Of a stretch of DNA of 64,000 nt, positions 15,645 through 23,863 are shown in pieces. Each line of letters starts with the position of its first letter. Position 1 is the first letter of the stretch. Both the position numbers and the translations under genes were made by a program. The stretch is from Bacteroidota bacterium (GTDB lineage Bacteria; Bacteroidota; Bacteroidia; Flavobacteriales; Flavobacteriaceae), in assembly GCA_027592025.1 (NCBI GenBank), contig JAQCIQ010000010.1, positions 1 to 64,000 on the forward strand, written 5' to 3'. Below the pieces are notes generated by a model. The model worked only from the letters and a program-made list of their open reading frames with translations. It was not told the origin of the DNA and did no database searches.

Positions 15645-16794
15645 CCGTTTGGTCAAAAACATTTTGGAGAATATTCTCATCAATTTCACTGAGTTCTAAT
15701 CCTCTTCTTGCCATTACCGCTCTAGCTACCACCATCGCCTTGGCAAAATGATAGACCTGAAAACCCGAATTCCCTCCCCAACTAAAACTTGGAACAAAAT
15801 TCCGAGGAAATCCACTGCCAAAAATATTGGCACTCACCCCAACAACTGTCCCAGTGTTGAACATGGTATTAATACCGCATTTGCTGTGATCGCCAAGGAT
15901 GAGTCCGCAAAATTGAAGACCAGTTTTAGCGAAATTTAAACTTTTATAATTCCACAATTTTACTTCCTCATAATTGTTTTTGAGATTTGAAGTATTAGTG
16001 TCTGCTCCCAAATTACACCATTCACCAATCACAGAATTGCCCAGGAAGCCATCGTGTCCCTTGTTGGAATAACCCAGAAAAACGGCATTATTTACCTCTC
16101 CGCCCACCTTGCAGTAAGGTCCAATAGTAGTCGGTCCATAAATTTTTGCACCCATTTTCAAAACAGAGCCTTCGCTCAGCGACAAGCCTCCTCTAACCAG
16201 ACATCCATCCATGACTTCTGCATTCTTGCCGATATAAATTGGCCCTGTACTGGCATTCAAAACAGCATGACCAATTTGAGCTCCTGGTTCTACAAAGATG
16301 TTTTCGGGGCGGGTTGTCCTGACGTGTTTTGGTAACTCTTCAGACTTGCGTCCTGCAGTAATTAAATCAAAATCCGATTGCAGCGCCTCTTCGTTCAATC
16401 GAAACAAATCATAAACTTGATTTAAAAAAACCACTTCTGAATTAAATTCAATGAATTCATTTGGAATAGTTTGATCAGAGGAGTGGTATGCCACCACTAC
16501 CCCATTCCAAAGCAGCGTTTGATTGGTTTTTAGACTCAAAATTGTGGTTACCAATTTTGAATTGGGCAAACATTGAGAATTAATCCAAATGTTGTTGTCC
16601 GTCAAAGTCAAGGGATGTTTGGATTGCAAATACTGCTCAGTCAAAGTGGATGTGGCTGATCTGAGATGTACTTCCCATTTTTCGCGAATGGTCAAAATTC
16701 CAATCCGCAAATTAGCCATTGGGCGAGTAAAGGTTAAGGGTAAAAAATTGACCCTATCAGCTCCGTCGAATAAAATGAAATTTGCTTCTGACAT
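15622..16794 (-). CDS. GlmU-family putative sugar nucleotidyltransferase/acyltransferase
   Basis: The start at ATG 16794 (MSEANFILFDGADRVNFLPLTFTRP) fits the flavobacterial GlmU-like family better than the upstream ATG at 16821, which overlaps the rpmE2 terminator. The 390-residue protein has a divergent nucleotidyltransferase N-terminal half and a C-terminal left-handed beta-helix of hexapeptide repeats (IGKNAEVMDGCLVRGGLSLSEGSVLKMGAKIYGPTTIGPYCKVGGEV). This suggests sugar-nucleotide or acetyl-sugar synthesis for the envelope. True GlmU is longer, so the exact substrate is uncertain. It ends convergent to the binding-protein gene. Confidence 0.9.
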   Translation of the reverse strand: MSEANFILFDGADRVNFLPLTFTRPMANLRIGILTIREKWEVHLRSATSTLTEQYLQSKHPLTLTDNNIWINSQCLPNSKLVTTILSLKTNQTLLWNGVVVAYHSSDQTIPNEFIEFNSEVVFLNQVYDLFRLNEEALQSDFDLITAGRKSEELPKHVRTTRPENIFVEPGAQIGHAVLNASTGPIYIGKNAEVMDGCLVRGGLSLSEGSVLKMGAKIYGPTTIGPYCKVGGEVNNAVFLGYSNKGHDGFLGNSVIGEWCNLGADTNTSNLKNNYEEVKLWNYKSLNFAKTGLQFCGLILGDHSKCGINTMFNTGTVVGVSANIFGSGFPRNFVPSFSWGGNSGFQVYHFAKAMVVARAVMARRGLELSEIDENILQNVFDQTANFRSSF

Positions 16795-16810
16795 ATGGTA
16801 AAAATAAAAA

Positions 16811-16835
16811 AAGCCCTCCAAGTAATGGAGGACTT
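16811..16835 (-). terminator. rho-independent terminator of rpmE2
   Basis: A stem of nine pairs with one mismatch (16811-16820 with 16826-16835, loop 16821-16825) is followed on the minus strand by a T-rich run (A-rich 16801-16812 on the plus strand). Confidence 0.8.
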
Positions 16836-16860
16836 TTGTAATTTGTTTGAAACAGACCGT

Positions 16861-17112
16861 TTATTTTTGAAATTTGGCGTATTTCGATTTGAACTTATCG
16901 ATACGACCAGCAGTGTCGACCAATTTAGCCTTGCCTGTATAATAAGGATGAGATGTGCGTGAGATCTCTAGTTTAATCAAAGGATATTCCACGCCATCAA
17001 CTTCAATTGTTTCAGCAGTAACCGCTGTTGATTTAGAAATAAAAACATCCTCGTTGGACATGTCTTTAAATGCTACCAGACGGTAATTTTCGGGGTGAGT
17101 ATCTTTTTTCAT
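16861..17112 (-). CDS. rpmE2: 50S ribosomal protein L31 type B
   Basis: The 83-residue protein MKKDTHPENYRLVAFKDMSNEDVFISKSTA is the type B (zinc-free) L31. The middle has EVDGVEYPLIKLEISRTSHPYYTGKAKLVDTAGRIDKFKSKY, and none of the four zinc-binding cysteines of type A is present. It is part of the large ribosomal subunit. It has its own promoter (TTG-N19-TACATTTG) and a terminator, so it is monocistronic. Confidence 0.97.
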   Translation of the reverse strand: MKKDTHPENYRLVAFKDMSNEDVFISKSTAVTAETIEVDGVEYPLIKLEISRTSHPYYTGKAKLVDTAGRIDKFKSKYAKFQK

Positions 17113-17137
17113 TTTTTGTGCCTATAAAATTCGATTG

Positions 17138-17167
17138 CAAATGTAATTGTTTTTTGACAATTCGCAA
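17138..17167 (-). promoter_or_regulatory. Bacteroidota-type promoter of rpmE2
   Basis: On the minus strand, a TTG -33 element (17165-17167) is separated by exactly 19 bases from TACATTTG (17138-17145). This is an excellent match to the TTTG-N19-TAnnTTTG consensus, 26 bases upstream of the ATG. Confidence 0.75.
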
Positions 17168-17187
17168 CAGTAGACATATGAATTTAG

Positions 17188-17215
17188 TTGACATCTTGAG
17201 TTTTTTGTATATTTG
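17188..17215 (+). promoter_or_regulatory. Bacteroidota-type promoter of the DUF4199 gene
   Basis: A TTG element at 17188-17190 is followed after 17 bases by TATATTTG (17208-17215), 20 bases before the ATG at 17236. It is back-to-back with the rpmE2 promoter. Confidence 0.65.
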
Positions 17216-17235
17216 ATTACTTAAAACTACACATT

Positions 17236-17754
17236 ATGAAAGATTCCAAATCACCCTTTAAATCTTTGGCTTACAACTACGGCCTCTACTTGGCACTTAT
17301 TTCAATTCTAACGGCGGTATTAATTTACGCCTTAAACCTTGATCCGAAAAACATTACAATCAGTATCGTAACAACGCTACTGACCATCGCAGTTTATTTT
17401 TTCGGGCTTTCGGCCTTAAAGAAAGCCCAAAATGGTTTTATGAGCCTTGGAGAAGCCATTAAATTAGGCCTCGCCATTGCTGTTGTCGGTGGTGCCATTG
17501 CCGCTGTATATGGCTATATACATTACACTTTTATTTATCCAGAATTTGTAGAAATTGTCCGTGAAAACGCTTTTATGGAAATGCAGGAACGTGCTGCTGG
17601 GGCAAGTTCTGCAGAGCTAGAACAAGGGATGAAAATGACCGAAATGTTCACTTCTCCACTTGCCATGAGTCTCTTTTCAATTGTTGGTAGTTTAATTTTC
17701 GGACTAATCATTTCTCTGATTTTGGGTCTTATCATGAAGAAGACTCAAGAATAA
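17236..17754 (+). CDS. DUF4199 family membrane protein
   Basis: The 172-residue protein has four predicted membrane helices: LYLALISILTAVLIYAL, ISIVTTLLTIAVYFFGL, LGLAIAVVGGAIAAVYGYIHY and MSLFSIVGSLIFGLIISLILGLIM. It contains the family-type segment AQNGFMSLGEAIKLG. It lies 14 bases upstream of a dolichyl-phosphate-type glycosyltransferase gene on the same strand, a pairing common in flavobacteria. The function is unknown, but the pairing suggests lipid-linked sugar metabolism. Confidence 0.92.
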   Translation: MKDSKSPFKSLAYNYGLYLALISILTAVLIYALNLDPKNITISIVTTLLTIAVYFFGLSALKKAQNGFMSLGEAIKLGLAIAVVGGAIAAVYGYIHYTFIYPEFVEIVRENAFMEMQERAAGASSAELEQGMKMTEMFTSPLAMSLFSIVGSLIFGLIISLILGLIMKKTQE

Positions 17755-17768
17755 CAGGAAAACTGGCT

Positions 17769-18713
17769 ATGCAAATCTCAATTGTCATTCCGCTTCTCGA
17801 TGAAGCGGCCTCGTTGACAGAATTAAATGATTGGATCTTTAAAGTAATGCGGTCCAATCATTTTTCTTATGAGGTCCTCTATATCGACGATGGCAGCACT
17901 GACAAGTCGTGGGAGGTAATTACACAACTCAAAAACACCAACAAGGAAGTCAAAGGGATTAGGTTTTTGAGAAACTATGGCAAATCCCAGGCCTTAAATA
18001 TTGGGTTCAAAGTGGCCCAAGGAGACGTAATCATTACCATGGATGCCGATTTGCAAGACAGTCCAGATGAGATTCCAGAGCTATTTGATATGATTCAAAA
18101 CCAAGGATTCGATTTGGTTTCAGGATGGAAAAAAAAGCGATACGACAGCGTCTGGACCAAAAACCTTCCTTCAAAGCTATTCAATTGGGCCGCCAGATTC
18201 AGTTCAGGTTTGCGACTACACGATTTCAACTGCGGTCTCAAAGCCTACAAAAAAGAAGTAGTCAAACAAATTGACGTCTACGGCGACATGCATCGCTACA
18301 TTCCAGTTTTGGCCAAAAACGAGGGATACAGTAAGATAGGAGAAAAAATAGTACAACATCAAGCCCGTAAATACGGCACAACAAAATTTGGTATGGAAAG
18401 ATTTAGAAACGGTTTTTTTGATTTGTTGACCATTTGGTTTTTATCCAAGTTTGGCAAACGTCCGATGCACTTTTTTGGGACACTTGGTTTATTAATGATG
18501 TTGATTGGGTTTGGTTTTGCCTTTTATCTTGGAATTGACAAGGTCTTTTTTAACCCAAAAGGTCGCTTGATTGCAGATCGAACCGAGTTTTACATTGCAC
18601 TTACTACAGTAATTATGGGGACTCAACTTTTCGTCGCTGGATTTATTGGAGAACTTATTCTAAAAACAAAAACCTCCAAAAGCAGATACGAAGTCGCAGA
18701 AGAAATTCTGTAA
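17769..18713 (+). CDS. glycosyltransferase family 2 (polyprenyl-phosphate sugar transferase type)
   Basis: The 314-residue membrane-anchored GT-A enzyme has SIVIPLLDEAASL, the nucleotide site YIDDGSTDKSW near residues 38-48, the metal site TMDADLQDSPDEIPEL near residues 90-105, and RFLRNYGKSQALNIGF. Two C-terminal membrane helices are visible (FFGTLGLLMMLIGFGFAFYLG; FYIALTTVIMGTQLFVAGFIGELI). This DPM1/ArnC/GtrB-like layout indicates transfer of a sugar to undecaprenyl phosphate at the inner membrane. It is probably co-transcribed with the DUF4199 gene. Confidence 0.93.
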   Translation: MQISIVIPLLDEAASLTELNDWIFKVMRSNHFSYEVLYIDDGSTDKSWEVITQLKNTNKEVKGIRFLRNYGKSQALNIGFKVAQGDVIITMDADLQDSPDEIPELFDMIQNQGFDLVSGWKKKRYDSVWTKNLPSKLFNWAARFSSGLRLHDFNCGLKAYKKEVVKQIDVYGDMHRYIPVLAKNEGYSKIGEKIVQHQARKYGTTKFGMERFRNGFFDLLTIWFLSKFGKRPMHFFGTLGLLMMLIGFGFAFYLGIDKVFFNPKGRLIADRTEFYIALTTVIMGTQLFVAGFIGELILKTKTSKSRYEVAEEIL

Positions 18714-18747
18714 ACTTTCTATTTCATCCCTAGTCGTATTTATTCAC

Positions 18748-18755
18748 TAATTTTG
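18748..18755 (+). promoter_or_regulatory. -7 element (TAATTTTG) of the phosphosugar mutase gene
   Basis: TAATTTTG matches TAnnTTTG and ends 17 bases before the ATG at 18773. No strong -33 element is visible. Confidence 0.45.
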
Positions 18756-18772
18756 CCCAAACTTTCAGAAGT

Positions 18773-20500
18773 ATGATACATTCGGACGCTCGAGAACGCG
18801 CACTGAAGTGGCTTGAGCCTCATTTTGACCAGGACACTCAGCTGGAAGTATCCAAACTCCTAAATTCTAACGAAGAATTATTAACCGATAGTTTTTATAA
18901 AGATTTGGAATTCGGCACTGGCGGAATGAGAGGTTTAATGGGTGTTGGCACCAACCGATTAAATAAATACACTTTAGGAAAAAATGCACAAGGCCTGAGC
19001 AATTATTTAAAAACTGAATTTCCCGACCAACAAATTAGCGTTGCCATTGCTTATGATTGCCGACATAATAGCGACATCTTTTCTCAAACCGTGGCCAACG
19101 TGCTTTCGGCCAATGGCATTAAAGTGTATCTTTTCGATGAATTAAGACCTACCCCGCTACTTTCCTACACGGTTCGATCTTTGCAGTGCCATTGTGGCAT
19201 TGTCCTTACCGCTTCTCACAATCCTCCCGAATATAACGGTTTTAAGGTTTATTGGCAGGATGGCGGCCAGCTAGTCCCTCCGCAGGACAAAGGTTTGCTG
19301 TCGGAAATCAATACACTCAATTTTAATGAAATCAATTTTAGCGCTCAGGCCGATCTCATCCATCGCATAGGCACTGAGTTGGATGAAAAATTTTATGTTG
19401 ATGCTCTAAAAAACGGTAGTCTAGGCAGCACCTCATTGGATAAGGATAATATTAAGATAGTGTTCACCTCGCTTCACGGGACTTCTATTACCATGGTGCC
19501 TGAAATTTTGAAGAGGGCTGGATTTCGAAACGTTCATATTGTCAAGGAACAAGCTATGCCAGATGGTGATTTTCCTACAGTTGCATCGCCTAATCCAGAA
19601 GAACCAGATGCTCTAAAAATGGCCATGGAACAGGCTCAATCTATTGGTGCCAACATCGTTATAGGAACCGATCCTGACAGCGACCGCATTGGAATCGCTG
19701 TTAGAAATCAAGAGGGGCAGCTCGAATTACTCAACGGCAATCAGACCATGGTTGTGATGACGGATTTTTTGTTGCAAAAAGCAAAAAACAACCATGCGAT
19801 TAAAAACAACTCCTTCATCGCATCCACTGTAGTTTCATCACCAATGATGTTAGAATTAGGAAAACTCTATGGAGTAGAATGCCTATTGGGACTCACTGGT
19901 TTCAAATGGATCGCTAAAATGATTAAAGACTTTCCTCAAAGGCATTTTATCGGCGGTGGAGAAGAGAGCTATGGGTTCATGGTTGGCGATTTTGTTCGGG
20001 ACAAAGATGCCGTTACTGCCGCATTACTAGCTTGTGACATCGTTGCGGTCTCTAAATCTCGAGGCGGTTCATTTTACCAACACTTGATTAACTTATACAC
20101 CAAAACAGGATGCTATCAAGAGAGGCTCATTTCAATTACCAAAAAAGGAGCTGCAGGACTAGAAGAAATATCAACTCTGATGAGCAATGCCAGACTATCG
20201 CCTCCAAAAATGTTAGGAGGTCAAAAGGTTGTTAAAATGGAAGATTTTCAGTCCTCTCAATCTTTAGATATTTTAAGTCAGCACTCGTCTCCTATTGATC
20301 ACCCAAAATCCAATGTCTTGATCTTTTATGCAGAGGACGGCAGTATGGTTGCCATGCGACCCAGTGGCACTGAACCAAAGATCAAATATTACATCAGTGT
20401 AAACTGTCCATTGCCAGATGCCTCTGATTACGGCGCTATTAAAACTGTTCTGTTGAATAAAATTGATCTAATTGCATTAGATTTGGAGTCGTTAAGATGA
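18773..20500 (+). CDS. phosphosugar mutase (phosphoglucomutase/phosphomannomutase)
   Basis: The 575-residue alpha-D-phosphohexomutase moves phosphate between C1 and C6 of hexoses and supplies sugar-1-phosphates for nucleotide sugars. The phosphoserine loop TASHNPPEYNGFKVYW is near residue 145, the metal loop IGTDPDSDRIGIAV near residue 298, the sugar loop GGGEESYGFMVGD near residue 398, and the phosphate-binding RPSGTEPKIKYY near residue 529. The length matches the PgcA-type group. Its 3' end overlaps the ABC transporter start (ATGA), so the two genes are translationally coupled. Confidence 0.95.
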   Translation: MIHSDARERALKWLEPHFDQDTQLEVSKLLNSNEELLTDSFYKDLEFGTGGMRGLMGVGTNRLNKYTLGKNAQGLSNYLKTEFPDQQISVAIAYDCRHNSDIFSQTVANVLSANGIKVYLFDELRPTPLLSYTVRSLQCHCGIVLTASHNPPEYNGFKVYWQDGGQLVPPQDKGLLSEINTLNFNEINFSAQADLIHRIGTELDEKFYVDALKNGSLGSTSLDKDNIKIVFTSLHGTSITMVPEILKRAGFRNVHIVKEQAMPDGDFPTVASPNPEEPDALKMAMEQAQSIGANIVIGTDPDSDRIGIAVRNQEGQLELLNGNQTMVVMTDFLLQKAKNNHAIKNNSFIASTVVSSPMMLELGKLYGVECLLGLTGFKWIAKMIKDFPQRHFIGGGEESYGFMVGDFVRDKDAVTAALLACDIVAVSKSRGGSFYQHLINLYTKTGCYQERLISITKKGAAGLEEISTLMSNARLSPPKMLGGQKVVKMEDFQSSQSLDILSQHSSPIDHPKSNVLIFYAEDGSMVAMRPSGTEPKIKYYISVNCPLPDASDYGAIKTVLLNKIDLIALDLESLR

Positions 20501-22323
20501 ATTATTTCAAGAAAATTTTAAAGTATGCCTTACCGTATAAAAAATACGCAGGGTTAAATATTTTGAGTAATGCGTTTTACGCATTATTTGGCACCCTAGC
20601 TATGGTTTCATTGATACCGATGATCAATGTGCTCTTTGGTGAAGGTGAAAAGGTGACTGTCAAACCAGATTTGTCTGGCGCCGATTCCTACATTAAATTT
20701 GGCATCGATAGTTTCAATTATTTTTTGACTCAAAAACTGGAACATGACGGCTCAGAAGGAACCCTTCTTTTTTTAATAGTAATCATCGTCAGTCTGTTTT
20801 TATTGAAGAATTTCTTTGGTTATCTGGCTCTCTATTACATCACCTTTTTGAGAAATGGTGTGGTCAAAGATTTGAGGAACGATTTGTACAATCACAGTCT
20901 CGAATTACCTTTGGCCTATTATTCAGATCAACGCAAAGGTGATTTGATGTCTCGAATATTGGCCGATGTCAACGAAGTGCAATCTTCTACCCTATCGTTT
21001 TTAGAATTGATTGTTAGAGAACCGCTCACCATTTTGTTTGGTTTGGCTTCGATGTTTTTGATCAGTCCCGAATTAACCTTGTTTGTACTGTTGTTCATTC
21101 CAATCTCAGGATTTCTGATCTCTCAAATCGGTAAAAAATTAAAAAAACATTCGACCAAAGTTCAGGAGGAATCTGGAGTATTGCTCTCGACTATTGAAGA
21201 AACATTTGGAGGAATAAGAGTGATCAAAGGATTTGTCGCCGAAAATGCCTTCAAGAAAAGGTTTTCCGCAACTACTAGGCGTTATTTTGATTTTTCCAAC
21301 AGCTTGATGCACCGTCAAAATTTGGCTGGGCCGGTCAGTGAGTTTTTGGGTATAGTGACCATTACAGCTTTACTTTGGTATGGCGGTAACCTCGTTCTGG
21401 TCAAAAACACCATAAGCGGTGGTGCATTCATTGGGTTCATGTCATTGGCCTATCAAATTCTTACGCCCGCGAAAGCCATGAGTAAGGCCTCGTACAGCGT
21501 GAAACGTGGAAATGCAGCTGCCGAAAGAGTGATGTCAGTTTTGGAAACTACCAGTTCTATCACCAATGCCCCGAATGCTGTTTCCAATTTGAATTTTTCC
21601 TCTGATATAAAATTCGACAACGTTTCGTTTAAATACGATAAAGAAAATGTGTTGTCTAAAGTTTCATTTGAAGTCAAAAAGGGACAAACTCTAGCCTTAG
21701 TGGGACAATCAGGAAGTGGCAAGTCAACCATCGCCAATTTAATCAGTCGGTTTTACGACGTGTCGGATGGCGCCATACTCATCGATGGAATCGATATTCG
21801 TCAAATCACTAAATCGGCTTTGAGAGGAAATATGGGACTTGTTACTCAAGAGTCTATTTTATTCAATGAAACCATAAAAAACAACTTGTTGATCGGCAAA
21901 GAAAACGCCTCGGATGAGGACATGATTAAGGCGTTGAAAATCGCCAATGCGTGGGAATTTATTGAAAAACTTCCTTTAGGCATAGAAACAAATATTGGAG
22001 ATAGTGGCAACAAACTATCTGGAGGTCAAAAACAACGCTTGAGCATAGCCAGAGCCGTACTTAAAAATCCTCCAATTATGATCCTTGACGAGGCCACTTC
22101 TGCGTTGGATACCGAAAGCGAACAGTTGGTTCAGGTCGCTTTGGAAAATATGATGAAAAACAGAACTTCTATCGTCATCGCCCACCGTTTATCTACTATT
22201 AAAAATGCCGATTTGATCCTAGTCTTGAGAAATGGCCGAATTGTTGAAACAGGCGATCATGATAGTTTGATGGCACATGACGGCAATTACAAGAAGCTTA
22301 TAGAACTTCAATCTTTTCAATAA
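20497..22323 (+). CDS. MsbA-like ABC transporter (fused permease and ATPase)
   Basis: The 608-residue half transporter has six membrane helices in the first ~330 residues, then an ATPase. It shows Walker A GQSGSGKST near 401, Q-loop region VTQESILFNETI, signature LSGGQKQR near 506, Walker B IMILDEATSALD and H-loop VIAHRLSTI. It dimerises in the inner membrane and probably flips lipid or lipopolysaccharide precursors, by analogy with MsbA. The start overlaps the mutase stop by four bases. No helper genes lie nearby, so the substrate is inferred only. Confidence 0.94.
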   Translation: MNYFKKILKYALPYKKYAGLNILSNAFYALFGTLAMVSLIPMINVLFGEGEKVTVKPDLSGADSYIKFGIDSFNYFLTQKLEHDGSEGTLLFLIVIIVSLFLLKNFFGYLALYYITFLRNGVVKDLRNDLYNHSLELPLAYYSDQRKGDLMSRILADVNEVQSSTLSFLELIVREPLTILFGLASMFLISPELTLFVLLFIPISGFLISQIGKKLKKHSTKVQEESGVLLSTIEETFGGIRVIKGFVAENAFKKRFSATTRRYFDFSNSLMHRQNLAGPVSEFLGIVTITALLWYGGNLVLVKNTISGGAFIGFMSLAYQILTPAKAMSKASYSVKRGNAAAERVMSVLETTSSITNAPNAVSNLNFSSDIKFDNVSFKYDKENVLSKVSFEVKKGQTLALVGQSGSGKSTIANLISRFYDVSDGAILIDGIDIRQITKSALRGNMGLVTQESILFNETIKNNLLIGKENASDEDMIKALKIANAWEFIEKLPLGIETNIGDSGNKLSGGQKQRLSIARAVLKNPPIMILDEATSALDTESEQLVQVALENMMKNRTSIVIAHRLSTIKNADLILVLRNGRIVETGDHDSLMAHDGNYKKLIELQSFQ

Positions 22324-22379
22324 TCTCCTTTTTTGATTTAAACCAAATCATCCTAATTTAGTCAAATCAAGAAAATAAA

Positions 22380-22919
22380 TTGACAGATCAGGAACTCGTT
22401 TTGCTGTTACAAAAACCCGAAACAAGGGAAAAAGCATTTGGTGTTCTGGTTTCTCTCTATAAAGAGCGGCTTTATTGGCATATTAGAAAAATTGTGATTT
22501 CTCACGACGACACCGATGATGTGCTTCAAAACACTTTTATAAAGATTTATAGAAATATTGCCCATTTTAAAGGCGACAGTCAATTGTTTACTTGGATCTA
22601 TCGCATCTCGACCAACGAATCTCTGAGTTTTCTCAAATCCCAATCCAGACGACAACACAGAACAAGTGAAAGCCTGCAAAAGGCCTTGGCCGATAATCTA
22701 CAGGCCGATGTTTACTTTGAAGGTGATGAAATACAACTAAAACTCCAAAAAGCTATCGCTCGTCTGCCCGAGAAACAAAAACTCATTTTTAACATGAGGT
22801 ACTTCGACGAAATCAAATTTAAAGACTTGTCACTGATTTTAGGCACTAGCGAGGGGGCTTTGAAAGCTTCTTACCATATCGCCATGAAAAAAATTGAACA
22901 ATTCTTGTCATCCAATTAA
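22380..22919 (+). CDS. RNA polymerase ECF-type sigma factor
   Basis: The 179-residue sigma factor starts at TTG 22380. Region 2 contains DDTDDVLQNTFIKIYRNIAHFKGDSQLFTWIYRISTNESLSFLK, and region 4 has LPEKQKLIFNMRYFDEIKFKDLSLILGTSEGALKASYHIAMKKIE. It is followed by a membrane protein and a small periplasmic protein on the same strand, the usual three-gene flavobacterial ECF unit. It is the second of three ECF factors in this window. Confidence 0.94.
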   Translation: MTDQELVLLLQKPETREKAFGVLVSLYKERLYWHIRKIVISHDDTDDVLQNTFIKIYRNIAHFKGDSQLFTWIYRISTNESLSFLKSQSRRQHRTSESLQKALADNLQADVYFEGDEIQLKLQKAIARLPEKQKLIFNMRYFDEIKFKDLSLILGTSEGALKASYHIAMKKIEQFLSSN

Positions 22920-22959
22920 ACCAAAAGCTCATTTCCTAGTCCAAAAACAAAATTTAACA

Positions 22960-23328
22960 TTGAAACAAATTCCTCAACATACTGGCTTTAAAATTCCTGA
23001 AGGGTATTTGGAACACTTTAAGGTTGATTTCAATCGAGAGTTATCACCACCTTCCGTAAGGCCCGCTCGCACAGTAGCCTTTTGGGCTCTAGCAGCATGC
23101 GTAATTTTTCTGCTAGGATATTTTGTCCTGCTGCCCAGTGAATCTGGTCTAGATCGAGAAGAAATTGCCATATACTTGTTGGAAGAAACTGATGTTGACG
23201 TTTATGAATTGGTCGAATCCTTTGGATTAGAGCCGTTTGCCGATCAGTATATCATCCCGAATCAATCCATTGAAAACTACTTGATTGAAGAGACGAATTA
23301 CTTTAATGAATTTATAACAACACCGTAA
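22960..23328 (+). CDS. putative anti-sigma partner, single-pass membrane protein
   Basis: The frame is open from a TTG at 22894, inside the sigma gene. The TTG at 22960 is preferred because it gives the family-like LKQIPQHTGFKIPEGYLEHF start and no overlap. The product is about 122 residues: a cytoplasmic head with KIPEGYLEHFKVDF, one membrane helix (AFWALAACVIFLLGYFVLL), and an acidic outer part (YLLEETDVDVYELVESFGLE). The position right after the sigma gene suggests an anti-sigma role. The start is uncertain. Confidence 0.75.
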   Translation: MKQIPQHTGFKIPEGYLEHFKVDFNRELSPPSVRPARTVAFWALAACVIFLLGYFVLLPSESGLDREEIAIYLLEETDVDVYELVESFGLEPFADQYIIPNQSIENYLIEETNYFNEFITTP

Positions 23329-23339
23329 ATAATAATCCT

Positions 23340-23792
23340 ATGAAAACAATGCATCTGAGTTGGGTCTTTATGATCCTTGGAATATTGGCAGTAGCGCAAC
23401 CTAACAAAGGCGAAGACCGCAAGAAAATTGAAGCCATGAAAGTTGCTTACCTCACGGAACAATTAAACCTCTCTCCAGCTGAAGCTGAAAAATTTTGGCC
23501 AGTTTACAATGAATTTTCAAAATCAACTCAGCAAATGAGACGAAATGGAATGAAAAGCGTTTTTGAACCCCTAAGGGAGGGCAAAGAAATGAGCAAAGCA
23601 GAGTCTGAGGAACTTTTAAACAAATACATCAATCACGTTAAAGAAATGCAATCAGCGGAATTAAAGCTCATCAACGATTTGAGAACCGTCCTTCCAGCGG
23701 CCAAAATCATGAAATTGAGAATGGCCGAGGAAGGCTTCAAACAGAAGATGATGGATCGTCTTAAAGGTGGGGATCGCCGAGGCAGAAATTAG
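23340..23792 (+). CDS. periplasmic Spy/CpxP-like protein ('sensor of ECF-type sigma factor')
   Basis: The 150-residue protein has a signal peptide (residues 1-19, ending AVAQ). The mature part is helical, with KVAYLTEQLNLSPAEAEKFWPVYNEFSKSTQQMR, the heavy-metal-resistance/Spy-like pattern seen in flavobacterial ECF operons. Similar proteins are annotated as sensors of the ECF sigma factor, although the mechanism is unproven. It is the third gene of the sigma unit, 11 bases after the anti-sigma-like gene, and is followed by a terminator. Confidence 0.88.
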   Translation: MKTMHLSWVFMILGILAVAQPNKGEDRKKIEAMKVAYLTEQLNLSPAEAEKFWPVYNEFSKSTQQMRRNGMKSVFEPLREGKEMSKAESEELLNKYINHVKEMQSAELKLINDLRTVLPAAKIMKLRMAEEGFKQKMMDRLKGGDRRGRN

Positions 23793-23797
23793 GATTG

Positions 23798-23828
23798 AAA
23801 AAGGGGCACAAAATATGTGCCCTTTTTT
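23798..23828 (+). terminator. rho-independent terminator of the second ECF unit
   Basis: The hairpin GGGGCACA/TGTGCCCT (loop AAATA, 23811-23815) is flanked by an A-run and followed by TTTTTT. It starts 5 bases after the stop of the Spy-like gene. Confidence 0.85.
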
Positions 23829-23850
23829 ATTTTAAGTCGGTGAATTACAG

Positions 23851-23858
23851 TAATTTTG
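23851..23858 (+). promoter_or_regulatory. -7 element (TAATTTTG) very close to the RsmB-like start
   Basis: TAATTTTG ends only 5 bases before the ATG at 23864. If it is the true promoter, the mRNA would be leaderless or nearly so. Confidence 0.4.
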
Positions 23859-23863
23859 CCGCA